The position numbers and the translations under genes were made by a program. Under the pieces are notes generated by a model. It had not been told where the DNA came from and made no database searches. It worked only from the letters and a program-made list of their open reading frames with translations. This document shows positions 1-9,286 of a stretch of DNA of 64,000 bases, in pieces. The DNA comes from an uncultured Bacteroidota bacterium (GTDB lineage Bacteria; Bacteroidota; Bacteroidia; Chitinophagales; Chitinophagaceae). Position 1 is the first letter of the stretch. Every line of letters begins with the position of its first letter. The stretch is taken from the NCBI GenBank assembly GCA_903824665.1, contig CAIJXT010000014.1, positions 43,353 to 107,352 of the forward strand. Reading direction: 5' to 3'.

Positions 1-2540
1 CCTCCTTCGATTCCATTCGGCTGCGTGCACAAGTAACCAGCCGTGTACTGTCGTTGGATCTGCTTGTGCCGGACCTTGTGTACGGCACCACTGCCATAGA
101 AGGTGGCAGCGTAAAGGTGAGGGCAACTGATTCAGCGTTTACTTACGATGCTACTGTAGATCGCATCAGTCAGGATAAGTTTTCGCTGTGGGCAACCAAT
201 GTTAATGGCAAAATTGATCAGGACACGATAACTGTCAATGTCAGTATATCTGATGCGGCACGGCAGCCACGCTTTGTGCTGGCGGCAGATATACAGAAGG
301 CAGGCGACTCGCAGGTGATACACCTCAGGCCCGGTCTTATGCTCGACTACCGAGACTGGCAGGTGGCACAACCCAACCGTATAGTACTTGCCGGCGACGG
401 GTTTTATATACACAACTTTGGTATCACCGACAATGGCCAGCACATAGGAGCCAACAGCGCACAGGCGGTTATTAATGCGCCGCTCAAAGTAGATATCACC
501 AATTTTAAGCTGTCTAATATTACACAGGCGCTGAGCAGCAGCGATACATTGCTTGCTTCCGGTTTGCTTGGTGGCTATGTCAATGTGGAGCAATTCAAAC
601 CCGGCGTTATAGTGTCTGGCGACCTGCAGATTGTAGACCTGTCTTTGCTGGGCGATACTGTGGGTAACCTGCGCCTGCAGGTCAATAACAAACAGGAGAA
701 CACACTCGATGCAAAGGTGCACCTTGCGGGCAACGGCAACGACATAGCGCTGGAAGGCGCCTGGTACCTGAAGACGAAAGACGGCAATGATTTTAATTTC
801 AATGCCGATGTGAACGCTGTATCCATGCGCAGCATAGAAGCGCTTACAATGCACCACATTAAAAACAGTTCAGGCTTCCTGCGGGGTAAGCTGAGTTTAC
901 AGGGCACTGTTAAGGCTCCTGTAGTTCGCGGCACATTGCAGACCGACAATTTCAAGACCACGGTAAGCATGCTCAATGCAACCTTCAAAATGCCGGCAGA
1001 AAAGATCACGTTTACAGGTGATGCGGTCACTTTCAACAACTTCATCATCAGGGATGAAAATGACAATAAGGCTACATTGAACGGCAGCATTGATATCCGG
1101 AATCTGTCCGATTTGCAAATGGATATGAAGGTGCGAGCCAACAAATGGCGTGCTTTGCATTCTACCGAAAAAGACAATAAAACGTTTTATGGAGATTTGC
1201 TGCTCACTACCAACCTGAACGTAAAAGGTACTCCCACTGCACCTTTAGTTGATGGAACGATCAATATTCTTAAGGGTACCAAGGTGACCGTTGTGAATCC
1301 GGAGAGCAACCCCGAAATAGAAAGCAGAAAGGGGATAGTGCGGTTTGTAAATATGAAGGATACCGGCAGACGAAATGTACTGGTGCCCAAAAAGACGGCA
1401 ACTGCAAAGGTGAATCAGAAAAAGGGGTCAGATATAAATGTCAACATTACAGTAGATAAAGAAGCTGAGTTTAGTCTGATACTGGACAAATCTTCAGGTG
1501 ACTTTCTTACCGTGAAGGGTGATGCCAACATCAATGCGTCTGTAACACCAGGTGGTACCATAGGGCTTACGGGCAGTTACGCACTTACAGATGGGGCATA
1601 TCAGCTTAATTACAATTTGGTGAAACGAAGGTTCAGGATAGCACAGGGCAGCATGATCACCTTTGCTGGCGACCCGATAAAAGGCACAATACTGGATGTG
1701 ACGGCTGTATACGAAGCACAGGTATCGCCTTACGATCTTGTACAGCGGCAGGTAGCCGATGTTACCCAGCTCAATTACTACAAGCAGCGGCTCCCGTTCG
1801 ATGTGAAGCTTTTTATGAACGGCCCCATACTTACGCCCCGGCTTACTTTCGATATTGTGCTTCCCGAAAGCAAGGCCAACAAGTTGTCTGCCGACCAGAT
1901 AGATCTGGTACAGGGCAAACTCAGTCAGGTACGCACAGACACATCAGAGCTGAACAAACAAGTGTTTGCCATTCTCATTCTCAACAGGTTTGTTTCCGAC
2001 GATCCGTTTAGCTCAGGTGCAGGCAGCAGTGCTTCGTTTACAGCGTTGCAGAGTGTAAGCACATTCATAGGAGAGCAACTCAACAGGGCTGCCGGCAAAC
2101 TGGTAAAAGGAGTTGATTTTTCGGTAGACCTTGCTACTACCGAAGACTACACATCGGGCAGCCTGCGCCAGCGCACCGATCTCAATCTTGCTGCATCCAA
2201 ACAACTGCTGAATGACCGGCTGAAGCTAACACTGGGCAATAACTTTGAGCTCGACGGGCCACAGTCGGGTTCTGGCAATTCGTCCAGCTTTGTACCATCA
2301 AACCTCGCTGCCGACTACCTGTTATCTGCCGATGGAAAGTATACGCTGCGCGGATACAGAAGGGCCTATGATGTGGGTGTGTTGCAGGGATTTGTTACAG
2401 AAACAGGGCTAAATTTTATTGTCAGCTACGACTACAACAAAATCCGTAGTGTGTTCAGAAAGCAACGGAAACGGGATACAGGAGAAAGGGCAGATGAACG
2501 TGTTACGAAAGAAGGAAAGAAGGTAAAGGAAAACAAATAA
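1..2540 (+). CDS. tamB: TamB, translocation/assembly module (5' truncated by window edge)
   Basis: The frame is open from the first bases of the window, so only the C-terminal ~845 residues are present and the true start lies upstream. The protein has the repetitive beta-strand character of the AsmA/TamB (DUF490) family, with the conserved family domain near the C-terminus around residues 480-770 of the visible part, and ends in a Lys/Arg-rich tail. In the family, TamB is an inner-membrane-anchored periplasmic protein that works with an outer-membrane Omp85 partner in envelope assembly and lipid transport. Its stop is 2 bases before a TamA/BamA-like gene, which is the expected partner, so the two are very likely one operon. 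Confidence 0.9.
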   Translation, partial: SFDSIRLRAQVTSRVLSLDLLVPDLVYGTTAIEGGSVKVRATDSAFTYDATVDRISQDKFSLWATNVNGKIDQDTITVNVSISDAARQPRFVLAADIQKAGDSQVIHLRPGLMLDYRDWQVAQPNRIVLAGDGFYIHNFGITDNGQHIGANSAQAVINAPLKVDITNFKLSNITQALSSSDTLLASGLLGGYVNVEQFKPGVIVSGDLQIVDLSLLGDTVGNLRLQVNNKQENTLDAKVHLAGNGNDIALEGAWYLKTKDGNDFNFNADVNAVSMRSIEALTMHHIKNSSGFLRGKLSLQGTVKAPVVRGTLQTDNFKTTVSMLNATFKMPAEKITFTGDAVTFNNFIIRDENDNKATLNGSIDIRNLSDLQMDMKVRANKWRALHSTEKDNKTFYGDLLLTTNLNVKGTPTAPLVDGTINILKGTKVTVVNPESNPEIESRKGIVRFVNMKDTGRRNVLVPKKTATAKVNQKKGSDINVNITVDKEAEFSLILDKSSGDFLTVKGDANINASVTPGGTIGLTGSYALTDGAYQLNYNLVKRRFRIAQGSMITFAGDPIKGTILDVTAVYEAQVSPYDLVQRQVADVTQLNYYKQRLPFDVKLFMNGPILTPRLTFDIVLPESKANKLSADQIDLVQGKLSQVRTDTSELNKQVFAILILNRFVSDDPFSSGAGSSASFTALQSVSTFIGEQLNRAAGKLVKGVDFSVDLATTEDYTSGSLRQRTDLNLAASKQLLNDRLKLTLGNNFELDGPQSGSGNSSSFVPSNLAADYLLSADGKYTLRGYRRAYDVGVLQGFVTETGLNFIVSYDYNKIRSVFRKQRKRDTGERADERVTKEGKKVKENK

Positions 2541-2542
2541 GT

Positions 2543-4831
2543 ATGTTACAGGCAGTTGTCAGATTTATGTTCGTTGTTATTGTTGCCTGTGTGCTGTCTG
2601 CATGCAGCAATAGCAGGCATTTGGAGGGAAGTGATCGTCTGTTCAGGGGAAGCAAGGTGAAGATTCTGGATCATGAAGCAGGCAGGAAGGAAAGGAAAAT
2701 ACTGGTGAAGGATCTGGAAGGTTTGGTTCGCCCCAGGCCCAACTCCACAACGCTGGGTATGCGTCTGAAGCTCACCATGTACAACCTGGCAGGCGATACG
2801 AAAAAGAAGAAGGGGCTTCGGCAGTGGTTTAGAAACAAAGTCGGCGAACCGCCGGTGCTCACCAGCAGTGTGGTGTTGCACACCAACCGCGACATCATGG
2901 TCAATTTCCTTGAAAACCGTGGGTTTTTTAATGCAAGTGTGTCGGCACGGTTCGACTCGGCAGGCAAAGGCAAATCTGTTGCTGTATTCAACGTCACTAC
3001 GGGTGGGCAATACCTCATCAACGAAGTCCATTTTGCTGCCGATTCCACTGCCGTCTCAAAAGATATCGCAAGGTCTTTTCACGAGACATTGTTGAAGCCC
3101 GGATCGCCATTCAATCTGGGTGTAATCAAGGCCGAAAGGGAGCGCATAGACCGTATGCTAAAAGAAGACGGATACTTCTACTTCAATCCTGAATATATTA
3201 TTGTTGTCGCAGACAGTTCAATCGGTGACAGAAAGGTGAATATGTATGTCAGGATAAAGCATCGCGATGTGCCTGCCGAAGCCCGCCAGCCCTTTTATAT
3301 CAACGACATATTCATCTACGCCAATTACAAACTCGGGGGAAAACGGCAGGATACAGGCAAGGCAGACAAAGTATTGATAGACAACTATTATGTTATCGAC
3401 AGCAAGAAGGCGTACAAGCCATCTGTGTTTTCCCAAGCCATGATTTTCGAAAAAGGTGATCTTTATAGCCTCGACGATCAGAATGCATCGCTGAGCAGGC
3501 TTGTGAATATGGGCAATTTCAAGTTTGTGAAAAACAGGTTTGAGCCCATTGGCGACTCGCTGCTCGATGTGTACTATTACCTTACACCCTACCCTAAAAA
3601 GTCACTGAGGTTTGAGGCAGGTGCCAATACGCAGAACGACAACAGAGCAGGTACAAAGGGCAGTATCAGCTGGCGGCACCGCAACGCTTTCAGAGGGGCA
3701 GAGGAATTGCTGTTCCGGGTCAATGGTGGTTTTGAAGCCCAATACAGCGGTCCGGTGAAGCAGCCCACTATTTATAATTTTGGTGCTGAGACAAATATCT
3801 CTTTTCCGCGGTTCGTAGTCCCCTTTATGCAGATTTACTACCCCAGCCGATATTTACCCAGATCGGTTGTGAAGCTGAAGTATAACTTTGAATCGTCGGC
3901 CAAGCTCATCAACATCAGCTCCTATATGGCATCGTATGGCTACAACTGGCGCGAAGGACCCCGCAAGGAACATCAACTTTATCCGCTCAATTTCACGTAT
4001 GTCAAAACTGATACCGTAGGCAACCCGTCCAGTCTGGGTATACTGTATGGCAACCTCGTTTTTAATGGAATCATCCTTGGCCCTACTTACGAGTTTACCT
4101 ACAATTCCCAGACCGGTGTGCCCAGAAAACATGCTTTCTTCTTCAACGGGCGTATAGACCTGTCGGGCAATATCCTGGGTCTGTCGCAGAAGGCTGATTT
4201 TCAGACAAACCCCAAAGAGCTGTTTGGCGCTACCTATTCACAGTACATCAAGGTGCAGCCAGATTTCAGGTATTATCTGCGGCTCAGCCGTGTAGCAGTG
4301 GTAGCCACGCGCATCCTTGTCGGACTTGGCATACCCAATGGCAACTCATCTGCCCTGCCCAACATAAAACAGTATTGGGCAGGTGGCAACAGCGACCTCC
4401 GGGGATTCCCGTCGCGTCTTGTGGGGCCTGGCACGTTCAATGAATACGATTCTGCCAATACGCGCAGGTACATTCAGACGCTTGGCGATATAAAGCTGGA
4501 AGGCAATATAGAGTTGAGGCAGAGTATCTATAAGTTCATCAATGCCGGCATCTTTGCTGAGGCCGGCAATGTGTGGCTTTATAACAGCAATCCAGCGTTT
4601 CCCGGCGGCACATTCTCGTCAGGTTTTTACAAAGAGCTGGCTGCCGATGTGGGTGCGGGTCTTCGCTTTGATTTTAAGATTCTTATACTGCGTCTGGATA
4701 TGGGTATGCCCGTTCGCAAGCCCTGGCTGCCTGAGGGCGACCGGTGGGTACTCGACCGGATAAAATTATCTGATCCCGACTGGAAGAAGAAGAACCTGAT
4801 ATTTAATATCGCAATTGGGTACCCGTTTTAG
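2543..4831 (+). CDS. BamA/TamA-family outer-membrane protein, lipoprotein type (TamL-like)
   Basis: 762 residues. The N-terminus is a lipoprotein signal with lipobox LSAC at about residues 18-21. POTRA-like segments follow (roughly residues 100-330), then a C-terminal Omp85 16-strand barrel ending in an aromatic-rich strand with terminal Phe (GYPF). A conserved barrel motif of the RGF type is visible near residue 625 (LRGFPSR). Bacteroidota are known to carry a lipidated TamA variant (TamL) next to tamB, and both the signal and the two-base spacing to tamB match. It probably inserts or supplies outer-membrane components with TamB. A general BamA-like paralogue is the alternative, but the neighbour favours TamL. 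Confidence 0.88.
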   Translation: MLQAVVRFMFVVIVACVLSACSNSRHLEGSDRLFRGSKVKILDHEAGRKERKILVKDLEGLVRPRPNSTTLGMRLKLTMYNLAGDTKKKKGLRQWFRNKVGEPPVLTSSVVLHTNRDIMVNFLENRGFFNASVSARFDSAGKGKSVAVFNVTTGGQYLINEVHFAADSTAVSKDIARSFHETLLKPGSPFNLGVIKAERERIDRMLKEDGYFYFNPEYIIVVADSSIGDRKVNMYVRIKHRDVPAEARQPFYINDIFIYANYKLGGKRQDTGKADKVLIDNYYVIDSKKAYKPSVFSQAMIFEKGDLYSLDDQNASLSRLVNMGNFKFVKNRFEPIGDSLLDVYYYLTPYPKKSLRFEAGANTQNDNRAGTKGSISWRHRNAFRGAEELLFRVNGGFEAQYSGPVKQPTIYNFGAETNISFPRFVVPFMQIYYPSRYLPRSVVKLKYNFESSAKLINISSYMASYGYNWREGPRKEHQLYPLNFTYVKTDTVGNPSSLGILYGNLVFNGIILGPTYEFTYNSQTGVPRKHAFFFNGRIDLSGNILGLSQKADFQTNPKELFGATYSQYIKVQPDFRYYLRLSRVAVVATRILVGLGIPNGNSSALPNIKQYWAGGNSDLRGFPSRLVGPGTFNEYDSANTRRYIQTLGDIKLEGNIELRQSIYKFINAGIFAEAGNVWLYNSNPAFPGGTFSSGFYKELAADVGAGLRFDFKILILRLDMGMPVRKPWLPEGDRWVLDRIKLSDPDWKKKNLIFNIAIGYPF

Positions 4832-4967
4832 ATATCAGTTGCGGCGCGCACAACGTAAAGGCATTTGTATTTTGAAAAGAAGTTTGCAGAGCACAACCAG
4901 GAAGAATCCATGCTGTTGCCATCTACCAATTTGTTGCTAACACGATTTGTAAACTGCTTATGAACTA

Positions 4968-5825
4968 TTACTTGGGCATTGCTCCATAGTCCTTCAGTAC
5001 TTCTTTCAGTACTTCTATGCGGGTTTTAAACCAGTCTCTCGATGTGTCAGCTACCGGCATCTCAAAGTTCTGCGAGAAGAAGTACGGGTAGTCACGTTCG
5101 TTGGCTTTGTTCATCGAGTTCTTGTGTTCCTTCACGCGTTCTATGCGCTCTATAAACCCTGTAACCCAGTAGATGTATTTGTCGCCTATTTGACCAGTAC
5201 CTGTTTTGTAGAACAGGCGGTAGCCGGGAGTTTCCTCGCGCAGCATCATGTTCTTTACTATGCGCTGGCTACGTTCTGATACGGGCAATTCGGCAAAGTA
5301 GAGTCGTTTTACAAACCCGGCCTGCTCGTCGGCCGAGATCTGCAGCGAATCTATCAGCCAGAACTTATCCAGCCCACCTGCCATATTCATGTTGCCGTAC
5401 TTAATAGTATCCAGGTAGTGTTGCATTCTGGCCGCGCCTATACGCCGTGCTATCTCCTGGTAGTACCACAGGCAGCTCTCTCTGAATGCATCATTCATTG
5501 TCATATTGCTGTCGCAGGATGGGCGGCTTTTGTTTGTACTGTCCCACCTGATCATCAGGCGTTCATCGGGTGCTACGGCTGTTTCGAGTGCTATCAGCGA
5601 ATTGAAAATTTTGAAAGTCGACGCTGGCAGAAAACGTTTGATGCATCGCTCCTTGTTGTAGTAGTGTATTGATTCGTGATTATTATCGCGCAATATGAAG
5701 CAGGCATCCTTAATGCCATACTTTGCATATTTGGCACCCCATTCTTCATGGTCGGTGATGCGGGTTTCTGCACAGGAGCTGAGCAATATTACTGATAACA
5801 GAATGGACGCTAAACGTAGATACAT
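4968..5825 (-). CDS. Class D (OXA-like) beta-lactamase, lipoprotein
   Basis: 285 residues from the ATG chosen here. Upstream in-frame starts exist at 5852 and 5963, but the latter overlaps the end of pyrG and would bury the signal peptide. From 5825 a lipoprotein signal with lipobox LSSC (residues 15-18) is at the N-terminus. Class D motifs are present in order: S69-T-F-K72 (catalytic Ser and carbamylated Lys), S117-C-L (the S-x-V position), Y143-G-N145, W156 in FWL, and K207-T-G209. Length and spacing match OXA enzymes, so it should hydrolyse beta-lactams by an acyl-enzyme mechanism in the periplasm. The Val-to-Leu change in the second motif is mild. Activity and spectrum cannot be read from the sequence. 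It follows pyrG on the same strand. Confidence 0.88.
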   Translation of the reverse strand: MYLRLASILLSVILLSSCAETRITDHEEWGAKYAKYGIKDACFILRDNNHESIHYYNKERCIKRFLPASTFKIFNSLIALETAVAPDERLMIRWDSTNKSRPSCDSNMTMNDAFRESCLWYYQEIARRIGAARMQHYLDTIKYGNMNMAGGLDKFWLIDSLQISADEQAGFVKRLYFAELPVSERSQRIVKNMMLREETPGYRLFYKTGTGQIGDKYIYWVTGFIERIERVKEHKNSMNKANERDYPYFFSQNFEMPVADTSRDWFKTRIEVLKEVLKDYGAMPK

Positions 5826-5916
5826 GTAATTGCCTGATTTGTTCCGGTTCATTATCGCTGGTGTCGATGCCGGATATTTTTTGTTTTTAAGTTTTTCTCC
5901 TTGTTGCACCTTGCTG

Positions 5917-7572
5917 CTAACTCTGTACAGCGTTTTTCTCAAATGGTCTTTTGGCAGGGCCATTTCTGTGTTCCTGTGCTTCTTTAGCAGCTTTTACAAA
6001 AGCAACGAAAAGTGGGTGCGGGTTTTCTACAGTGCTTTTGTATTCAGGGTGAAACTGAACGCCTATATAGAATGGATGGTCTTTTATTTCAACGATCTCA
6101 ACAAGGTTTGTCTTTGGGTTTTTGCCAACGGGTATCATCCCGGCATTTTCAAACTGTGACAGATATTCATTGTTGAACTCATAACGGTGGCGGTGTCGCT
6201 CGGTAATAGCCTGACTGCCGTAAATAGCTGCTGTTGCAGAGTCGGCCTGCAGCTCGCATTCGTAGCTGCCCAGGCGCATAGTGCCCCCCATCTGGGTGAT
6301 CGCCTTTTGCTCTTCCATCATACAGATCACGCCCTGATCTGTATCAGGGTCCATTTCCGTAGAGTGTGCCTTCGGCATTTTCAGTACGTTGCGGGCAAAT
6401 TCCACGCACGCCATCTGCATACCCAGGCATATACCAAAGAAGGGTATTTTGTTTTCACGTGCATATCTGATCGCGTCTACCTTGCCTTCTATGCCACGAC
6501 TGCCAAATCCCGGTGCTACCAGTATCGCATCCAGATTTTGCAGTTTCTCCCTTGCGTTTTCCTTGGTCAGGTATTCTGAGTGTATGTTGCGTACCTCTAC
6601 CTTACATTCATTCATCGCACCGGCATGTATCAGTGCTTCCAGTATCGATTTGTACGCATCCTGCAGCTCCACATACTTGCCTATCAGCCCTATGATTACT
6701 TTGCTTTTGGGGTAGCGCAGCTTGTTCAGGAATTCCTTCCACTTGGATAGGTCCGGATCTTTGCCCAGTGGCATCTGCAGCTTTTCCAGACAGATCACGT
6801 CCAGCCGCTCACGCATCATCTCCAGTGGTACACTGTATATTGTGTCGGCATCGAGTGCCTCTATTACCGCGTCCTGCGTCACATTGCAGAACAGGGCAAT
6901 TTTGCGTTTCAGATCTTTGTACAGCGGCTCTTCGGTGCGGCATACCAGCACGTCGGGCAGCAGGCCATGCTCACTCATCATTTTTACAGAGTGCTGTGTA
7001 GGCTTTGTCTTCAGTTCTTTTGCAGCCTTCAGGTAAGGTATCAGTGTCAGGTGCACTACCAGGCAGTTTTCATTGCCCATCTCCCACTTCAGCTGGCGTA
7101 CCGCCTCTATGTAGGGCAGCGACTCTATATCGCCCACAGTACCTCCCAGCTCAGTGATCACAATATCAAATTTATTGTGCTCGCCCAGCAGTTGCATTCT
7201 CCTTTTTATCTCATCTGTGATGTGCGGAATCACCTGCACGGTTTTGCCCAGATACGCACCTTCGCGTTCTCTGTTGATCACGTGCTGGTATATGCGCCCT
7301 GTAGTAACATTATTCGCCTGCGATGTATAGGTATTCAGGTAGCGCTCGTAGTGCCCAAGATCCAGATCCGTTTCGGCACCATCTTCAGTTACATAGCATT
7401 CTCCATGCTCGTAAGGGTTCAGAGTACCGGGGTCTACATTGATGTAGGGATCAAATTTCTGAATGGTAGTGGTAAATCCTCTGGCCTGCAATAGCTTGGC
7501 GAGAGAGGCGGCAATAATGCCCTTGCCCAATGAAGAAGTAACACCACCGGTTACAAAAATGTACTTTGTCAT
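5917..7572 (-). CDS. pyrG: CTP synthase
   Basis: 551 residues, a normal length. It converts UTP to CTP using ATP and glutamine. The N-terminal synthetase domain opens with TKYIFVTGGVTSSLGKG (P-loop) and contains the Mg-binding DPYINVDPGT region. The C-terminal class I glutamine amidotransferase domain has the nucleophile elbow FGICLGMQ and the His/Glu pair in FHPEY. The start codon at 7572 follows a clean TAnnTTTG promoter about 80 bases upstream. The beta-lactamase gene lies immediately downstream on the same strand, so co-transcription is possible. Confidence 0.98.
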   Translation of the reverse strand: MTKYIFVTGGVTSSLGKGIIAASLAKLLQARGFTTTIQKFDPYINVDPGTLNPYEHGECYVTEDGAETDLDLGHYERYLNTYTSQANNVTTGRIYQHVINREREGAYLGKTVQVIPHITDEIKRRMQLLGEHNKFDIVITELGGTVGDIESLPYIEAVRQLKWEMGNENCLVVHLTLIPYLKAAKELKTKPTQHSVKMMSEHGLLPDVLVCRTEEPLYKDLKRKIALFCNVTQDAVIEALDADTIYSVPLEMMRERLDVICLEKLQMPLGKDPDLSKWKEFLNKLRYPKSKVIIGLIGKYVELQDAYKSILEALIHAGAMNECKVEVRNIHSEYLTKENAREKLQNLDAILVAPGFGSRGIEGKVDAIRYARENKIPFFGICLGMQMACVEFARNVLKMPKAHSTEMDPDTDQGVICMMEEQKAITQMGGTMRLGSYECELQADSATAAIYGSQAITERHRHRYEFNNEYLSQFENAGMIPVGKNPKTNLVEIVEIKDHPFYIGVQFHPEYKSTVENPHPLFVAFVKAAKEAQEHRNGPAKRPFEKNAVQS

Positions 7573-7649
7573 AACGCTCCTGTTTTGTAAAGACCGGTGC
7601 GCAGCTCAGATATTAAAATAAAATGGGGGGAGTGGCTGAAGCGGTCAAA

Positions 7650-7657
7650 CAAAGGTA
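7650..7657 (-). promoter_or_regulatory. Bacteroidota -7 promoter element for pyrG
   Basis: On the minus strand the site reads TACCTTTG, an exact match to the Bacteroidota -7 consensus TAnnTTTG. A T-rich TTTTTTGAA segment lies about 20 bases further upstream (around 7678-7684) in the -33 position. It would give a leader of about 70 bases before pyrG. Confidence 0.65.
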
Positions 7658-7711
7658 CAACCGTTATTCGGATAATTCAAAAAAGAGGAATCCATGAATA
7701 ATGTAGACCCA

Positions 7712-8299
7712 TTATGCCTGCGAAAACAATTCCGAAACATTAAGTGAAAATCCACTTAGTACGGAAGAAGATATTGTGCTGCCGACTGTATATGGTCGTG
7801 AGCCGGCAAAGCGTCCGTCCATAAGCGTATAGATAATAATCATTCGTTCTGCCGGAAATACTACCCAGTACTCTTTCACTCCTGACTGTTCGTACACTTC
7901 ATACTTGTGTTTGAGCTCTTGTTCATTATTCGACGGGGAAAGTATCTCTACTACAATATCTGGTGCACCGATACAGCCTTTACCATCTATTTTCCCCGGG
8001 TCGCACACTACGCTGATGTCCGGCTGCACCACGGTGGCTATCATACTGTCTTCTGCCGCTTTATGCGAAAGCCGCACATCAAAAGGTGCCGGGTATACCC
8101 TGCATTCTTTTCCCTTTAGGAAATCCCACATCCGCCCCGAAATTTCCATTGACAAGACCTGATGGCGTGGATTAGGAGCCGGACTCATTTTTAACACCTT
8201 TCCTTTTATCAATTCCACACGTTCCTTGAAACTCCATTGCAGATAGTCTGCGTAGGTATACGCTTTATTTAGATCCAGATCGGCCAGTTTCATTCCCAT
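7712..8299 (-). CDS. Uma2-family (DUF820) putative endonuclease
   Basis: 195 residues with the full Uma2 pattern: N-terminal YTYADYLQW, then a ...RVELIKGKVLKMSPAP strand, a QPDISVV motif, PDIVVEILSPSN and KEYWVVFP near the C-terminus. These supply the Asp, Glu-x-Leu and Lys residues of a PD-(D/E)XK nuclease fold. The biological role of the family is unsettled. It is abundant in cyanobacteria and in some Bacteroidota, often as solitary genes like this one. Two possible ATG starts lie six bases apart (8299 and 8293). Confidence 0.85.
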   Translation of the reverse strand: MGMKLADLDLNKAYTYADYLQWSFKERVELIKGKVLKMSPAPNPRHQVLSMEISGRMWDFLKGKECRVYPAPFDVRLSHKAAEDSMIATVVQPDISVVCDPGKIDGKGCIGAPDIVVEILSPSNNEQELKHKYEVYEQSGVKEYWVVFPAERMIIIYTLMDGRFAGSRPYTVGSTISSSVLSGFSLNVSELFSQA

Positions 8300-8312
8300 G
8301 GTTTTAGCAAAT

Positions 8313-8792
8313 TTAGTGAATTACCTTGTTCACAATACTTGTTATCTCCCGTTCCGTTACCTGACCTTCTATGAACTTTTTCAGTCCCTTACCCGTACAT
8401 ACGATCAGTGTTGCCGGTATCGAGCCCTCCCATGTATTTTCGATCTTGGGTATAAATTCGTTCGGGTTGGTGTCTGAAAGCCATACCACCTCGGGCAGCA
8501 CACGTTTGCGTTGCAGAAACACACCCAGCTTCATGGGGTAGTCGTCTTTAAAGTCCAGACTCACCAGCAGTACCTTTACAGGCTGGTCTTTATAGCGCTC
8601 ATACAAATTGTTGAATACAGGCAGCTCCTGCACACATGGCGCACACCAGGTAGCCCAGAAGTTGATGATGTATACAGTGTCTTTGGCTGAATTCTTCCGG
8701 ATGATCTCATCAATCCCCATCGCTGGTATCTGTTGGGCTCCCGCCTTTAGAAACGTTCCGATAGTTATCAAAAACAACAAATACCTCTTCAT
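8313..8792 (-). CDS. TlpA-like periplasmic thioredoxin/thiol-disulfide reductase
   Basis: 159 residues with an N-terminal signal peptide (cleavage probably after KAGAQ near residue 20) and a thioredoxin fold carrying the active site W49-C50-A-P-C53. The family (TlpA/ResA) keeps periplasmic cysteines reduced, for example for cytochrome c maturation. After the motif it has the usual long helix and a segment with a cis-Pro region (SIPATLIV near residue 127). It ends 13 bases before the Uma2 gene on the same strand. Its true partner is not visible here. Confidence 0.85.
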   Translation of the reverse strand: MKRYLLFLITIGTFLKAGAQQIPAMGIDEIIRKNSAKDTVYIINFWATWCAPCVQELPVFNNLYERYKDQPVKVLLVSLDFKDDYPMKLGVFLQRKRVLPEVVWLSDTNPNEFIPKIENTWEGSIPATLIVCTGKGLKKFIEGQVTEREITSIVNKVIH

Positions 8793-8903
8793 AGCGCTCC
8801 TTTTAGTAGGTTAGTGCTAAAGTTACGTGAGATTTTCACGCCGGAGGGGAATACCCCCGGAAACGTAACAAATCATTATATTTACAACTAAACCACAATA
8901 TAC

Positions 8904-9275
8904 ATGCCCATACACCTTCATGGTCTCCGCACCGCTATATACCTTACCCATGACCTCGACGCTGCAAAACAATGGTATACTAATGCTTTTGGTGTAGCGC
9001 CCTACTTTGATGAGCCTTTTTATGTTGGGTTCAATATAGGCGGTTATGAGCTGGGCCTGCACCCGCGCGACAGCGCTGCTGCACCAGTTGGGGTAGGTGT
9101 TACTGCTTACTGGGGTGTAGATGATGTGCCTGCTGCATTTGCCCATCTTGTTGCTGCTGGTGCTATAGCTATAGAGGAGCCTTCAGAAGTAGGTGGTGGT
9201 ATAATAGTGGCATCAGTATTCGATCCCTGGGGAAATGCGCTTGGGCTCATTTTTAACCCCCATTTCTCGTTGTAA
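8904..9275 (+). CDS. VOC-superfamily (glyoxalase/bleomycin-resistance fold) protein
   Basis: 123 residues, a single vicinal-oxygen-chelate module of usual size. It has the two beta-alpha-beta-beta-beta halves. The first half begins TAIYLTHDLDAAKQWYTNAF and the second contains the VDDVPAAFAHL helix, ending with the typical FDPWGNALGLIFNP strand. Substrate cannot be assigned, since this fold serves glyoxalases, dioxygenases and antibiotic-binding proteins. The stop is only 11 bases before the following serine hydrolase gene, so both are probably co-transcribed. A weak TATATTTA box lies at 8877-8884. Confidence 0.8.
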   Translation: MPIHLHGLRTAIYLTHDLDAAKQWYTNAFGVAPYFDEPFYVGFNIGGYELGLHPRDSAAAPVGVGVTAYWGVDDVPAAFAHLVAAGAIAIEEPSEVGGGIIVASVFDPWGNALGLIFNPHFSL

Positions 9276-9286
9276 AACGCTTACTT

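Noticed and set aside
5826..5963. N-terminal extension of the beta-lactamase frame.
   Set aside because: It overlaps the end of pyrG and lacks a signal peptide; the ATG at 5825 directly starts a lipoprotein signal.
7624..7660. A stretch GGGGGGAGTGGCTGAAGCGGTC resembling the 5' half of a serine-type tRNA.
   Set aside because: No matching acceptor 3' strand, anticodon loop or T-loop (GTTCGAATC) follows, and the region already serves as the pyrG promoter, so it is a chance resemblance.
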